NCBI RefSeq assembly: GCF_002105195.1
Contig: NZ_MUHU01000011.1
Span: forward strand, 186,001-250,000
DNA length: 64,000 nucleotides
Direction: 5' to 3'
Source of the DNA: Derxia lacustris
GTDB taxonomy: Bacteria; Pseudomonadota; Gammaproteobacteria; Burkholderiales; Burkholderiaceae_E
The notes beneath the pieces were generated by a model. It had not been told where the DNA came from and made no database searches. It was given only the letters and a program-made list of their open reading frames with translations. Below are positions 40,174 to 48,943 of this stretch, piece by piece. The translations under genes and the position numbers were made by a program. Each line of letters starts with the position of its first letter. Positions within the stretch are counted from its first letter, which is position 1.

Positions 40174-42162
40174 TCAGCCGCCGGCGCGCTCTTCCAGCTC
40201 GGCCCAGCGGCTGATGGTGGTTTCGAGCTTGGCGCCGATCGCCGCCAGATCGGCAGTGATGACCGGAACCTCCGCCGGACGGCTGGCATAGGTGGCGGGA
40301 TCGGCGAGCAGCGCCTGCAGGCGCGCCTGCTCGGCCTCCAGCTTCTCGATGGCGGCGGGCAGGCCGTCGAGCTCGCGCTGCTCCTTGAACGACAGCTTGA
40401 CGCGCGCGACCGGCGCAGCGGCCGGCACAGGCGCGGGCGCCGGCGCCGCCTTGACCGGCTCCGCGCCGCTCCTGGCCGCCGCCTTTTCGTCGGCCACGCC
40501 CTGCTCGACCGCGCCGCTCTTGTCGGCGCGCGGATCGGCGCTGATGACCCGACCGCCGCGCGCGCGCTCCACATCGGCCCAGCCGCCCACGTACTCGCTC
40601 CAGCGGCCGTCGCCCTCGGCCAGCACGCATTGCGTGACCACCGCATCGATGAAGGCGCGGTCGTGCGACACCAGCAGCACGGTGCCGTCGTAGTCGAGCA
40701 GCAGTTCTTCGAGCAGCTCCAGCGTCTCGATGTCGAGGTCGTTGGTCGGCTCGTCGAGCACCAGCAGATTGGCCGGCTGGGCAAACAGCCGCGCCAGCAG
40801 CAGCCGGTTGCGCTCGCCGCCCGACAGGCTCTTGACCGGCGAATTGGCGCGCGCCGGCGCAAACAGGAAGTCGCCGAGATAGCTCATCACATGCTTGCGC
40901 TCGGTACCGATCTCCACAAAGTCGCTGCCCGGCGCGATGGTGTCGCGCAGCGATTTCTCCAGATCGAGCGCGGCGCGCATCTGGTCGAAATAGGCCACGC
41001 GCAGCCCGGTGCCGAGCTTGATCGTGCCCTCGTCGGCCTCCAGCTCGCCGAGCATCAGCCGCAGCAGCGTGGTCTTGCCCGCGCCGTTGTCGCCGAGGAT
41101 GCCGAGCTTGTCGCCGCGCACCAGCGTCAGGTCGAGCTTGCGCACGATCGTGCGGTCGCCAAAGCGCTTGGTCACGCCGGTCAGCTCGACCACGCGCTTG
41201 CCCGAGCGCTCGCCGGCCTCGATGGCCAGCTTGACGTTGCCCTGCACATTGCGGCGCTCCTGGCGCTCGCCGCGCATCTGCTCCAGCCGCGCGATGCGGC
41301 CGACGCTGCGGGTGCGGCGCGCTTCCACGCCCTTGCGAATCCACACTTCTTCCTGCGCCAGCAGCTTGTCGAAGCGGGCATTGGCCTGGGCCTCGGCATC
41401 GCGCATCTCGGCCTTGCGGCGCCGGTAAGCCTCGAAATTGCCCGGGAAGGACGCGAGCTTGCCGCGATCCAGCTCCAGGATCCGCGTCGCCACGCGGTCG
41501 AGAAAGCGCCGGTCGTGGGTCACGAACACCAGCGCGAAGCCGGCCGCGAAACCCGGCTGCTCGACCAGCAGCTGCTCCAGCCAGGCGATCGCCGCGAAGT
41601 CGAGGTGATTGGTCGGCTCGTCGAGCATCAGCACATTGGGATCGGCGACCAGCGCCTGCGCCAGCGCCACCCGCTTGCGCTGCCCGCCCGACATCGAGCC
41701 GACCAGGGTAGCGGCCGGCAGGCCGAGCCGGCCGAGCCAGGTTTCGACGCGATGCGCCTCGTCCCAGGCGCCGGCGGCCTCCAGCGCCGACTGGGCGTGG
41801 CTGAGCCGGTCGAGCACCTCGGGATCGTCATGCGCGGCGTCGAGCGCGGTGAGCGCGGCCTCGTAGGCGGCGATCAGCGCCGCGCCCGGCAGGCCGGCGG
41901 CGACCGCCTCGGCGGCGGTGTGATTGGGGTCGAGCTCGGGTTCCTGCGCCACCAGCGCAATCCGGCTGCCCGATTGCAATACCCGCTGGCCGTCGTCGAG
42001 CGCCGAAACGCCTTCCAGAACCCGCAGCAGACTGGATTTGCCAGTGCCATTGCGGCCGATCAGGCCGACGCGCTCGCCGGCCTCCAGCGCGAAGTCGGTG
42101 TGGTCGAGCAGCGGCCAATGGCCGAAGGCGAGTGAAGCGTCGTTGAGTGTGAGAATTGCCAT
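40174..42162 (-). CDS. uup: ABC-F family ATPase Uup
   Basis: 662 residues from ATG 42162 (MAILTLNDASLAFG). Two ABC domains in tandem without membrane parts: first Walker A GRNGTGKSS, signature MSGGQRKRVAL, Walker B VLMLDEPTNHLD; linker (the P-site motif region RRKAEMRDAEAQANARFDKLLAQEEVWIRKGVEARRTRS); second Walker A GDNGAGKTT, signature LSGGERNRLLL, LLVLDEPTNDLD. A charged C-terminal coiled coil (about 580-660) with a Pro/Ala-rich hinge identifies Uup among ABC-F proteins. It acts on ribosomes or branched DNA. It is divergent from tRNA-Arg, 47 bases apart. Confidence 0.93.
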   Translation of the reverse strand: MAILTLNDASLAFGHWPLLDHTDFALEAGERVGLIGRNGTGKSSLLRVLEGVSALDDGQRVLQSGSRIALVAQEPELDPNHTAAEAVAAGLPGAALIAAYEAALTALDAAHDDPEVLDRLSHAQSALEAAGAWDEAHRVETWLGRLGLPAATLVGSMSGGQRKRVALAQALVADPNVLMLDEPTNHLDFAAIAWLEQLLVEQPGFAAGFALVFVTHDRRFLDRVATRILELDRGKLASFPGNFEAYRRRKAEMRDAEAQANARFDKLLAQEEVWIRKGVEARRTRSVGRIARLEQMRGERQERRNVQGNVKLAIEAGERSGKRVVELTGVTKRFGDRTIVRKLDLTLVRGDKLGILGDNGAGKTTLLRLMLGELEADEGTIKLGTGLRVAYFDQMRAALDLEKSLRDTIAPGSDFVEIGTERKHVMSYLGDFLFAPARANSPVKSLSGGERNRLLLARLFAQPANLLVLDEPTNDLDIETLELLEELLLDYDGTVLLVSHDRAFIDAVVTQCVLAEGDGRWSEYVGGWADVERARGGRVISADPRADKSGAVEQGVADEKAAARSGAEPVKAAPAPAPVPAAAPVARVKLSFKEQRELDGLPAAIEKLEAEQARLQALLADPATYASRPAEVPVITADLAAIGAKLETTISRWAELEERAGG

Positions 42163-42189
42163 CGATTCGGATGTCCTGAACAAGGACCG

Positions 42190-42195
42190 TATAAT
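42190..42195 (+). promoter_or_regulatory. -10 element of tRNA-Arg gene
   Basis: A perfect TATAAT lies 14 bases before the mature tRNA end, with TTCGGA (42166-42171) as a weak -35 at 18-base spacing. The short gap to uup means both divergent promoters share 47 bases. Confidence 0.6.
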
Positions 42196-42209
42196 CGCGC
42201 GCTTTCGTC

Positions 42210-42284
42210 CTCTCCGTAGTTCAATGGATAGAACGGGCGCCTCCTAAGCGCCAGATACAGGTTCGATTCCTGTCGGAGGGACCA
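42210..42284 (+). tRNA. tRNA-Arg (anticodon CCT)
   Basis: A 75-base cloverleaf with encoded CCA. Acceptor CTCTCCG pairs with CGGAGGG (one G-T), the D-arm is GTTC-AATGGATA-GAAC, the anticodon stem GGCGC/GCGCC encloses CTCCTAA with CCT at 42243-42245, and the T-arm is ACAGG-TTCGATT-CCTGT. It decodes AGG, a rare codon in a genome of this composition. Confidence 0.96.
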
Positions 42285-42293
42285 CAAATGCAA

Positions 42294-42335
42294 AGGGACG
42301 GTCACGCTAGCCGCGTGGCCGTCCCTCTTTTTTTT
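42294..42335 (+). terminator. Rho-independent terminator of tRNA-Arg
   Basis: AGGGACGG and CCGTCCCT with inner CACGC/GCGTG make a long stem around a TAGCC loop, with single unpaired bases, followed by CTTTTTTTT. It begins 10 bases after the tRNA CCA. Confidence 0.9.
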
Positions 42336-42488
42336 GGCTTTGCAAACCGTGCCGCGGTTGCCGATTACCGGATCAAGTCAGGTAATGAACAAAAACGCCC
42401 GGATTGAAGCCTTGCCGAAAACCACACGAATTGCCTCGGCAATACGCGCGGTTTTGTCGGCAACCGCCGATTGACCGGCGGAGAAAAA

Positions 42489-42800
42489 TCAGATCGAGAA
42501 TTCTTCGATCGACTTGCCGGCGGCAAGCGCGTCCTTGAGCCAGTTGGGCTTGCGGCCGTGGCCACTCCAGGTTTGACCTTCGGGGCCCTTGTACTTGGCA
42601 ACCGAGCCCGAACCCGTTTCGCGCTTGGGGGCGGGAACCGGAGCACCGCCGACCAGGCCGAGATCCTTGGCGCTCAGGCCGTATTCCTTGATCTTGGTCT
42701 TGACTTCGCTAATGACGTTTTGCAGCTCGGCCTTGCGAACCGCATCGGCTTCTTCTTGAAGGCGGGCGATTTGCGCTTGAAGTTCGGCGTAGGTGGGCAT
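42489..42800 (-). CDS. H-NS family nucleoid-associated protein
   Basis: 103 residues from ATG 42800 with GAGGAG upstream. N-terminal coiled coil for oligomerisation (YAELQAQIARLQEEADAVRKAELQNVISEVKTKIKEYGL), a flexible Pro/Lys linker, and the C-terminal AT-hook-like domain with TWSGHGRKPNWLKDALAAGKSIEEF, the DNA-contact motif of betaproteobacterial H-NS (Bv3F/BpH3 type). It silences AT-rich foreign DNA. In this GC-rich window it is flanked by locally AT-richer intergenic DNA, and the hns promoter contains inverted TTGGCGG repeats that may be autoregulatory. Confidence 0.93.
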   Translation of the reverse strand: MPTYAELQAQIARLQEEADAVRKAELQNVISEVKTKIKEYGLSAKDLGLVGGAPVPAPKRETGSGSVAKYKGPEGQTWSGHGRKPNWLKDALAAGKSIEEFSI

Positions 42801-42878
42801 CTGTTGCTCCTCTTTCCCGTGGCTAAAAAGTTCGACGGGCGGAAAATAACACAGGCCACTGGCTATTGCGCAAGCCGA

Positions 42879-42922
42879 CCGCCAATTCATTTGTTGCAAA
42901 TCCCATTGGCGGGAATTGGCGG
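42879..42922. repeat. Inverted repeat in the hns upstream region
   Basis: CCGCCAATTC (42879-42888) and GAATTGGCGG (42913-42922) are perfect 10-bp arms around 24 bases that include a further ATTGGCGGG copy. It lies 79-122 bases upstream of the hns start, in unusually AT-rich sequence, so it could be an operator or a curved autoregulatory site. Confidence 0.5.
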
Positions 42923-42973
42923 TGTTTTGGATTGCGCCGCGACTTTGCCGCCCAAGGACGGCAATCGGTGTCA

Positions 42974-44314
42974 CTACCGATCGGTTCGGGGAAAAAGCAG
43001 GTTTTCTCCCAAGACATGACAGGCTGAGATGGCGCGGTCATCGCCGAGCATCACGAGGGCAAACAGCTTTTCCTCGATGGTTTGCGCAACTGCGCTGCGG
43101 CGCAGCAGTACCGGCGTGCAACTCCAATCGACGATGTTGAAATCGGCTTCCGCGCCCGGGATGAATCGGCCGATGCGATCGGCGACTTGCAGTGCCTCTG
43201 CGCCGGCCAGCGTGCCCAAATACAGCAAATCGAAGGCGCCGAGCGATCGGCCATTCAATTGCGCGATCTTGTAGGCCTCGGCGAGCGTGCGCAGCATGCT
43301 GTACGAAGTGCCGCCGCCCACGTCGCTACCCACGCATACGGGCATGTCGCTGGCATCGGCGGCATCGAAATCGAACAATCCGCTGCCCAGAAACAAATTG
43401 GACGTGGGGCAATGCACGGCGGCGGCGCCGGTATCGGCCATGCGGCGCCGATCGACGGCATCGAGATGCACGCAATGGCCGTAGAGCGCACGCTCGCGCA
43501 GCAGGCCGACACGGTCATACACATCGAGATAACTGCGTGAATCGGGGAATAGCTCGCGCACGGCGGCAATCTCGGCGTGGTTTTCAGCAACATGCGTCTG
43601 TATGTAAACCTCGGGGAATTCACGCGCGAGCCGCCCGGCACTTTCGAGTTGTGCCGGCGTGGAGGTGATTGCAAAGCGCGGCGTGATAGCGACCGAAAGC
43701 CGATCGCAACCCTGCCAGCGCTCGATCAGGGCGCGGGTTTCGGATTCGCCCGATTCGGCAGTGTCGGTGAGCGCGGCCGGCGCATTGCGATCCATCAGCG
43801 CCTTGCCGGCAATCAGCCGCATTCGCCGCGCCTGTGCCAGTTCGAGCAGCGCATCGACCGACTGGCGATGAACGGTGCCGAATACGGCAGCGGTGGTCGT
43901 GCCATTGCGCAACAGTTCGTCGAGAAAAAACCGGCTGGTTTCGCGCGCATGCTCGAGATCGGCAAACGATTGTTCGGCCGGAAAGGTGTAACGCTCAAGC
44001 CAGTCGAGCAACTGTGTGCCGTGCGAAGCAATCACATCCACCTGCGGCGAATGGATATGCGCATCGACAAATCCCGGAACAATCAGCCGACCGCGATGGT
44101 CGAGCACTTCCAGGTCGCCGAGTCGGGCCAGCAAGGCATCGGCCGGACCGACTTCGAGCACATGGCCGTTCTGCACCACAAGCACGCCATCGGCGAAATA
44201 TTCGACGCCGGCCGGAATTCCATCGGCGCCGCGCGCACCGGGTGCATGCAGGCAATGGACGATGGACGAACGAAAAGCGCGGGGCTTGCCCGCGCTTTCT
44301 GACGATGAAGTCAT
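42974..44314 (-). CDS. guaD: Guanine deaminase
   Basis: 446 residues from ATG 44314 (MTSSSESAGKPRAFRSS). Amidohydrolase fold with the zinc motif VPGFVDAHIHSPQVDVIASHG and the substrate loop FPAEQSFADLEHA. YGHCVHLD supplies further metal/catalytic His, and CVGSDVGGGTSYSMLRTLAEAYKI the metal Asp, all typical of GuaD. It converts guanine to xanthine and ammonia, feeding xanthine dehydrogenase encoded in the same operon. It is the last gene of that operon, 13 bases after the second permease. Confidence 0.95.
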   Translation of the reverse strand: MTSSSESAGKPRAFRSSIVHCLHAPGARGADGIPAGVEYFADGVLVVQNGHVLEVGPADALLARLGDLEVLDHRGRLIVPGFVDAHIHSPQVDVIASHGTQLLDWLERYTFPAEQSFADLEHARETSRFFLDELLRNGTTTAAVFGTVHRQSVDALLELAQARRMRLIAGKALMDRNAPAALTDTAESGESETRALIERWQGCDRLSVAITPRFAITSTPAQLESAGRLAREFPEVYIQTHVAENHAEIAAVRELFPDSRSYLDVYDRVGLLRERALYGHCVHLDAVDRRRMADTGAAAVHCPTSNLFLGSGLFDFDAADASDMPVCVGSDVGGGTSYSMLRTLAEAYKIAQLNGRSLGAFDLLYLGTLAGAEALQVADRIGRFIPGAEADFNIVDWSCTPVLLRRSAVAQTIEEKLFALVMLGDDRAISACHVLGENLLFPRTDR

Positions 44315-44327
44315 GAGCTGAGCCCCT

Positions 44328-45254
44328 TCAGGCATCGGGATGAAAACGCTTGCCGAGCGACACCGGCTGATTGAGAAGAATGATCTTCGGGTCGCGGCAA
44401 ATGAGGACCAGCACGACGATGGTCGCAAGGTAGGGCAGCATCGAAAGGAATTCGGATGGCACCGACAATCCGAATCCCTGCGCATGAAATTGCAGCACGG
44501 TCACGCCGCCAAACAGATAGGCGCCGAGCAGCACCCGCCAGGGTTTCCAGGTGGCAAATACCACCAGCGCGAGCGCAATCCAGCCGCGGCCGGCGGTCAT
44601 GCCCTCGATCCACATCGGCGTGAGCGCGCAGGACAAATACGCGCCGGCCAGTCCGCTCATCGCGCCGCCAAACAGCACGGCCAGATAGCGAATCCGAATC
44701 ACCTTGAAGCCGATGGCATGCGCGGTGGACGGCGATTCGCCGGCGGCACGCACGATCAATCCGCCGCGCGTGCGATTGAGAAACCAATGCACCGCGCCGG
44801 CGAGAAATACCGAGCCGTACACCAGCAGGTCGTAGCGAAACAGCAAGGGGCCGAGCCCCGGCAGATCGCTCAGTACCGGCAGCGAAATGCCGCTCATGCC
44901 CTGCACCACCTTGCCGACGTATTCGCGCCCGGCAAAGGCCGACAGCCCGACGCCGAACAGCGTCAGCGCCAGGCCGGTGGCGACCTGATTGGTTTGCAGC
45001 GTGAGCGTGAGCAGGCCGAACAGCGCCGCCAGCGCCATGCCGCAGGCCATGCCGGCCAGCAACCCGAGCGCAAGGCTGCCGGTGGTGACGGTGACCGCAA
45101 ACGCGCCGATGGCACCGGCCAGCATCATTCCTTCCACGCCGAGGTTGAGCACGCCGCTGCGCTCGACGACCAGCTCGCCGAGCGAGGCATAGATCAGCGG
45201 CGTGGCCGCGCCGACGCTGCTGACGACGATGGGAATCAGGGTGTCGGCGCTCAT
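44328..45254 (-). CDS. BMP-type nucleoside/purine ABC transporter permease 2
   Basis: 308 residues with eight to ten transmembrane helices. The family signatures TPLIYASLGELVVERSGVLNLGVEGMMLAGAIGAF and RTRGGLIVRAAGESPSTAHAIGFKVIRIRYLAVLFGGAMSGLAGAYLS are those of the NupQ/YufQ-like permeases working with BMP lipoproteins. It overlaps the preceding permease by 4 bases. With its partner it forms the inner-membrane channel for nucleosides or free purines; guaD and xdh in the operon favour guanine, guanosine or xanthine. Confidence 0.9.
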   Translation of the reverse strand: MSADTLIPIVVSSVGAATPLIYASLGELVVERSGVLNLGVEGMMLAGAIGAFAVTVTTGSLALGLLAGMACGMALAALFGLLTLTLQTNQVATGLALTLFGVGLSAFAGREYVGKVVQGMSGISLPVLSDLPGLGPLLFRYDLLVYGSVFLAGAVHWFLNRTRGGLIVRAAGESPSTAHAIGFKVIRIRYLAVLFGGAMSGLAGAYLSCALTPMWIEGMTAGRGWIALALVVFATWKPWRVLLGAYLFGGVTVLQFHAQGFGLSVPSEFLSMLPYLATIVVLVLICRDPKIILLNQPVSLGKRFHPDA

Positions 45255-46363
45255 GCGGCGTCCTTCTCGATGACTGCAACGGGAGCCGTGACAGCGGCGG
45301 CGCGCTGGGGCGCCGGCTTGCGCACGAGGCGGAAATTGATGAACAGATCGGCCGCCAGCAGATAGAAAAGCAGCACGCCCTGGAATAGGCCGGTAATCGC
45401 AGCCGGCAATTGCAATTCCATTTGCGCCGATTCGCCGCCGAGATAAAGCAGCGACATCAGCACGCTGGCCAGCACCACGCCAATCGGATGCAGCCGCCCG
45501 ACAAAGGCCACGATGATTGCGGCGAAGCCATATCCGGGCGAGATCTGCGGCTGGAGCTGGCCGATCGGGCCGGCCACCTCGGCAATGCCGGCCAGGCCCG
45601 CCGTGGCGCCACCGAGCAGCAGCGCGAGCCAGACGTTCTTCTTCTCGCTGAAGCCGGCATAGCGCGCGGCGGCTGGCGCCAGACCCGCGACGCTCATGCG
45701 ATAGCCCGCGAGCGTCTTGGCGACGAAGAACCACACCGCCAGCACGATGACCAGCGCCATCAGCAGCGCGCCGTTGACCCGCGTGCCCTCGACCAGCGGC
45801 GTGAGCGTGGCGGCATCGGACAGCATGGCCGACTGCGGAAAGTTGAAGCCGTCCGGATCGCGCCAGGGCCCGTGCACGAGGAAGAGCAGCAGCAGCCGCG
45901 CCACGTAGACCAGCATCAGGCTCACGAGGATTTCGCTGGTGTTGAAGCGCGTGCGCAGGAAGGCCGGGATCGCGGCCCAGGCCATGCCGCCCGCGATGCC
46001 GGCCAGCAGCATCAGCGGCATGAGCCAGGGCGCCTCGGCCGGCACGAACAGGCCGACGCCTGCGCCCGCGAGCGCGCCCATCGTCAGCTGGCCCTCGGCG
46101 CCGATGTTCCAGACATTGGCGCGGAAGCCGACCGCGAGGCCGATCGCGCAGAGGATCAGCGGCGTGGACTTGAGCGCCAGCTCGCCCAGCCCGTACTCGC
46201 TGGTGAAGGCCTTGACGAAGAACACGTAGAAGGCTTCGCCCGGCGAGGTACCGAGCGCCGAGAACAGCAGATAGCCCGACGCCAGCGTCAGCGCGGCCGC
46301 GATCAGCGGCGAGCAAAGACCCATGAGCCGTGACGGCTCGGGTCGCAATTCAAGCTTGAACAA
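45251..46363 (-). CDS. BMP-type nucleoside/purine ABC transporter permease 1
   Basis: 370 residues, strongly hydrophobic, with FRANVWNIGAEGQLTMGALAGAGVGLF and NTSEILVSLMLVYVARLLLLFLVHGPWRDPDGFNFPQSAML, signatures of NupP/YufP-like permeases. SPGYGFAAIIVAFVGRLHPIGVVLASVLMSLLYLGG near residue 270 is the conserved loop region. It overlaps the ATPase gene by 14 bases and the next permease by 4, so translation is tightly coupled. Confidence 0.9.
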   Translation of the reverse strand: MFKLELRPEPSRLMGLCSPLIAAALTLASGYLLFSALGTSPGEAFYVFFVKAFTSEYGLGELALKSTPLILCAIGLAVGFRANVWNIGAEGQLTMGALAGAGVGLFVPAEAPWLMPLMLLAGIAGGMAWAAIPAFLRTRFNTSEILVSLMLVYVARLLLLFLVHGPWRDPDGFNFPQSAMLSDAATLTPLVEGTRVNGALLMALVIVLAVWFFVAKTLAGYRMSVAGLAPAAARYAGFSEKKNVWLALLLGGATAGLAGIAEVAGPIGQLQPQISPGYGFAAIIVAFVGRLHPIGVVLASVLMSLLYLGGESAQMELQLPAAITGLFQGVLLFYLLAADLFINFRLVRKPAPQRAAAVTAPVAVIEKDAA

Positions 46364-47903
46364 GGTCGGCCTCCGTGGCGGTGCGCGGATCGAAATCGAA
46401 GTTGCCGCCCATCCAGGCGCCGAGCTGCTCGGTGCTGGTCTCGGCGGTGGGCAGGCTGCGCGACAGGCGGCCGGTGCAGATGACGGCGATGCGGTCGCAG
46501 ATGGCGCGCAGCTCGTCGAGCTCCTCGCTCACGACCAGGATGGCGCAGCCGTCGGCGCGCAGGTCCATCAGCGCCTGATGGATGAGCTGGGCCGCGCCGA
46601 CGTCGACGCCCCAGGTGGGCTGGGCCACGACCAGCACCGGCGGCCGGTGCGAGGTCTCGCGGCCGACGATGAACTTCTGCAGGTTGCCGCCCGACAGCGA
46701 CGACGCCACCGAGGACTCGCCGCCGCACTTGACCTTGAACTTCTGGATCACGCGATTGGAGAAGTCGCGCGCGGCCCAGACATCGAGCAGGCCGCGCCGC
46801 GCCATGCCGCGCGAGAAGCCGGTGAGGATGGCGTTCATCGTGAGGCTGAGCGACGGCACCGCGCCGCGCCCGAGGCGTTCTTCGGGCACGAAGCCGAGGC
46901 CCAGGTTGCGGCGCTGCGCCGGGCCGAGCAAGCCGGCCGGCTGGTCGAGGATGAGGATTTCGTCGGCACGCGCACCGCGCCGCTCGCCGCTGATGGCAGC
47001 CATCAGCTCCTTCTGGCCGTTGCCCGACACGCCGGCGATGCCGACGATCTCGCCGCTGCGCAAGTCGAGCGAGATGTCGTGCAGCGCGGTCGAGAACGGA
47101 TCGGGCGCGGGAATGCTCAGGCCGCGCACCGACAGGCGCACCTCGGCCGGCTCGCGCGGCGTGAGGCCGGGCGGCGACAGGTCGCCGCCGATCATCAGGC
47201 GCGCGAGCGAGGCGGCGGTTTCGTTGCGCGGCACGGCGTGGCCGCTGACCTTGCCGTTGCGCAGCACGGTGGCGCTGTCGCAGAGCGAGCGGATTTCTTC
47301 GAGCTTGTGGCTGATGTAGAGGATGGAGCAGCCCTCGGACGCCAGTTGCCGCAGCGTGACGAACAGCCGCTGCACCGCCTGCGGCGTGAGGACGGACGTG
47401 GGCTCGTCGAGGATGAGCAGGCGCGGATGCTGGAGCAGGCAGCGCACGATCTCGACCCGCTGGCGCTCGCCGACCGACATCGAATGCACCAGGCGCTGCG
47501 GATCGAGCGGCAGGCCGTAATGCTCGGACACCTCGCGCACGCGCTGGTCGAGCGTCGGCGACTGGGCCGATTCACCGAGGAAGAGCGCGATGTTCTCGGC
47601 CACGGTCAGGGTCTCGAACAGGCTGAAATGCTGGAACACCATGCCGATGCCGCAGGCGCGCGCGGCGCCCGGCGAGTCGAGCTGCACCGGCTTGCCTTCC
47701 CACAGCACCTCGCCGGCATCGGGCCGGGTGACGCCGTAGATGATCTTCATCAGCGTGCTCTTGCCGGCGCCGTTCTCGCCGAGCACCGCATGGATTTCGC
47801 CCGGCGCCACGCTGAGCGAGACGCCGTCGTTGGCGACCACCGACGGGTAGCGCTTGGTGATGCCGCGCAGCGCGAGGCGCGGCGGGGCGGTGGGATCGGT
47901 CAT
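46350..47903 (-). CDS. BMP-type nucleoside/purine ABC transporter ATPase
   Basis: 517 residues with two fused ABC domains as in sugar/nucleoside importers (MglA/NupO type). Domain 1: Walker A GENGAGKSTLMKI, Q-loop VFQHFSLF, signature SVGERQRVEIVR, LLILDEPTSVLT. Domain 2 has a degenerate P-loop (GVSGNGQKELMAAI), the normal state for this family, and signature SLSGGNLQKFIVGRE. It energises uptake with the two downstream permeases and the binding protein encoded at 55189. It overlaps xdhC by 4 bases. Confidence 0.93.
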   Translation of the reverse strand: MTDPTAPPRLALRGITKRYPSVVANDGVSLSVAPGEIHAVLGENGAGKSTLMKIIYGVTRPDAGEVLWEGKPVQLDSPGAARACGIGMVFQHFSLFETLTVAENIALFLGESAQSPTLDQRVREVSEHYGLPLDPQRLVHSMSVGERQRVEIVRCLLQHPRLLILDEPTSVLTPQAVQRLFVTLRQLASEGCSILYISHKLEEIRSLCDSATVLRNGKVSGHAVPRNETAASLARLMIGGDLSPPGLTPREPAEVRLSVRGLSIPAPDPFSTALHDISLDLRSGEIVGIAGVSGNGQKELMAAISGERRGARADEILILDQPAGLLGPAQRRNLGLGFVPEERLGRGAVPSLSLTMNAILTGFSRGMARRGLLDVWAARDFSNRVIQKFKVKCGGESSVASSLSGGNLQKFIVGRETSHRPPVLVVAQPTWGVDVGAAQLIHQALMDLRADGCAILVVSEELDELRAICDRIAVICTGRLSRSLPTAETSTEQLGAWMGGNFDFDPRTATEADLVQA

Positions 47904-48943
47904 GGGGCGGCTCCTGCGGTGGAATGGTTGTCGGGTTGGCGGGCGCTGCGCGCCTCGATCACTTGCAGCAGTTGCGCGGCGACGGCGATGGCGATGGCGG
48001 CCGGCAGCTTGGAGGCGATGCCGGGCACGCCGATCGGCGCGACCAGCCGCGCGAGCGCCTCGGGCCCGATGCCGCGTGCCGCGAGCCGGCTGCGAAAGCG
48101 CGCGACCTTGGTCCTGGACGCGATCATTCCGAGCCAGCCGAAGCGGCCGTCGGCGAGCAGGCGGCGCACCACTTCAAAGTCGAGCTCGTGGTTGTGGGTG
48201 AGCACGATGTGCAGCGCGTCGGGCGGCGCGCGCAGGGCTTCGTCGGCCGGCGAGTCGGTCTCGATGCAGGCGACGCCGGGCGGCACGGCGGCGAACACGG
48301 CTTCGCGCGTGTCGATCCAGCGCAGCCGCAGCGGCAGTGGTGCGAGCACCGCGACGAGCGCGCTGCCGACATGGCCGGCGCCGTAGATGCAGACGCAGGG
48401 GCGCGGCGGCGTGAGGCGCTCGACGAGCTGGCGCGCGCCGTCGAGGCGGGTGACGGTGGCGGCTTCGGCGCTGGCGTCGAGCACGGCGGCGAGCGGATGG
48501 CGGGCGTCGATGGCGAGCAGCGTGGCGCCGGCGGATGCCGCGCCGCCGCCCTCGCCCGGCGCCAGCGGCGTGACGACGCAGAGCGCCGCATCGGCCGCGC
48601 GCCGCGCCTGCCAGTCGGCGAGCCGCGCCGCGTCGCCCGGCACGATGCGCTCGAACATCAGCTCGACCGCGCCGCCGCAGCACTGGCCCAGCGTCGCGCC
48701 GAGGATGAAGTTGCGCGTGAAGCGCGGGGCGGCGTCATCCGCGCCGAGCAGCTCGCGCGCGATGGCCGTCGCCTGCCATTCGAGATGCCCGCCGCCGACG
48801 CTGCCCGCAAGCCCGTCGCGCGTCACGACGATCCAGGCGCCCTCGCCGCGCGGCGCCGAGCCGCGCACCGCCACCACCACCACGCGCACCGCCGGCACGC
48901 CGGCCGCCGCGAGCGCGGCGCATTCGTCGAGCCAGTCCTTCAT
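47900..48943 (-). CDS. xdhC: Xanthine dehydrogenase accessory protein XdhC
   Basis: 347 residues. N-terminal XdhC/CoxI domain with VVVVAVRGSAPRGEGAWIVVTRDGLAGSVGGGHLEWQA and LGQCCGGAVELMFE (the Cys pair), then a C-terminal Rossmann part with VCIYGAGHVGSALVAVLAPLPLRLRWIDTRE and HNHELDFEVVRRLL. XdhC carries sulfurated Moco to XdhB. It overlaps xdhB and the ATPase by 4 bases each. Its presence shows that XDH in this cell depends on Mo supply, linking this operon to the Mo genes at the left. Confidence 0.93.
   Translation of the reverse strand: MKDWLDECAALAAAGVPAVRVVVVAVRGSAPRGEGAWIVVTRDGLAGSVGGGHLEWQATAIARELLGADDAAPRFTRNFILGATLGQCCGGAVELMFERIVPGDAARLADWQARRAADAALCVVTPLAPGEGGGAASAGATLLAIDARHPLAAVLDASAEAATVTRLDGARQLVERLTPPRPCVCIYGAGHVGSALVAVLAPLPLRLRWIDTREAVFAAVPPGVACIETDSPADEALRAPPDALHIVLTHNHELDFEVVRRLLADGRFGWLGMIASRTKVARFRSRLAARGIGPEALARLVAPIGVPGIASKLPAAIAIAVAAQLLQVIEARSARQPDNHSTAGAAP

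Noticed and set aside
42210-42284. tRNA-Arg as an integration site with an attached genomic island
   Set aside because: No integrase or repeated tRNA 3' end follows; a terminator and hns lie directly downstream.
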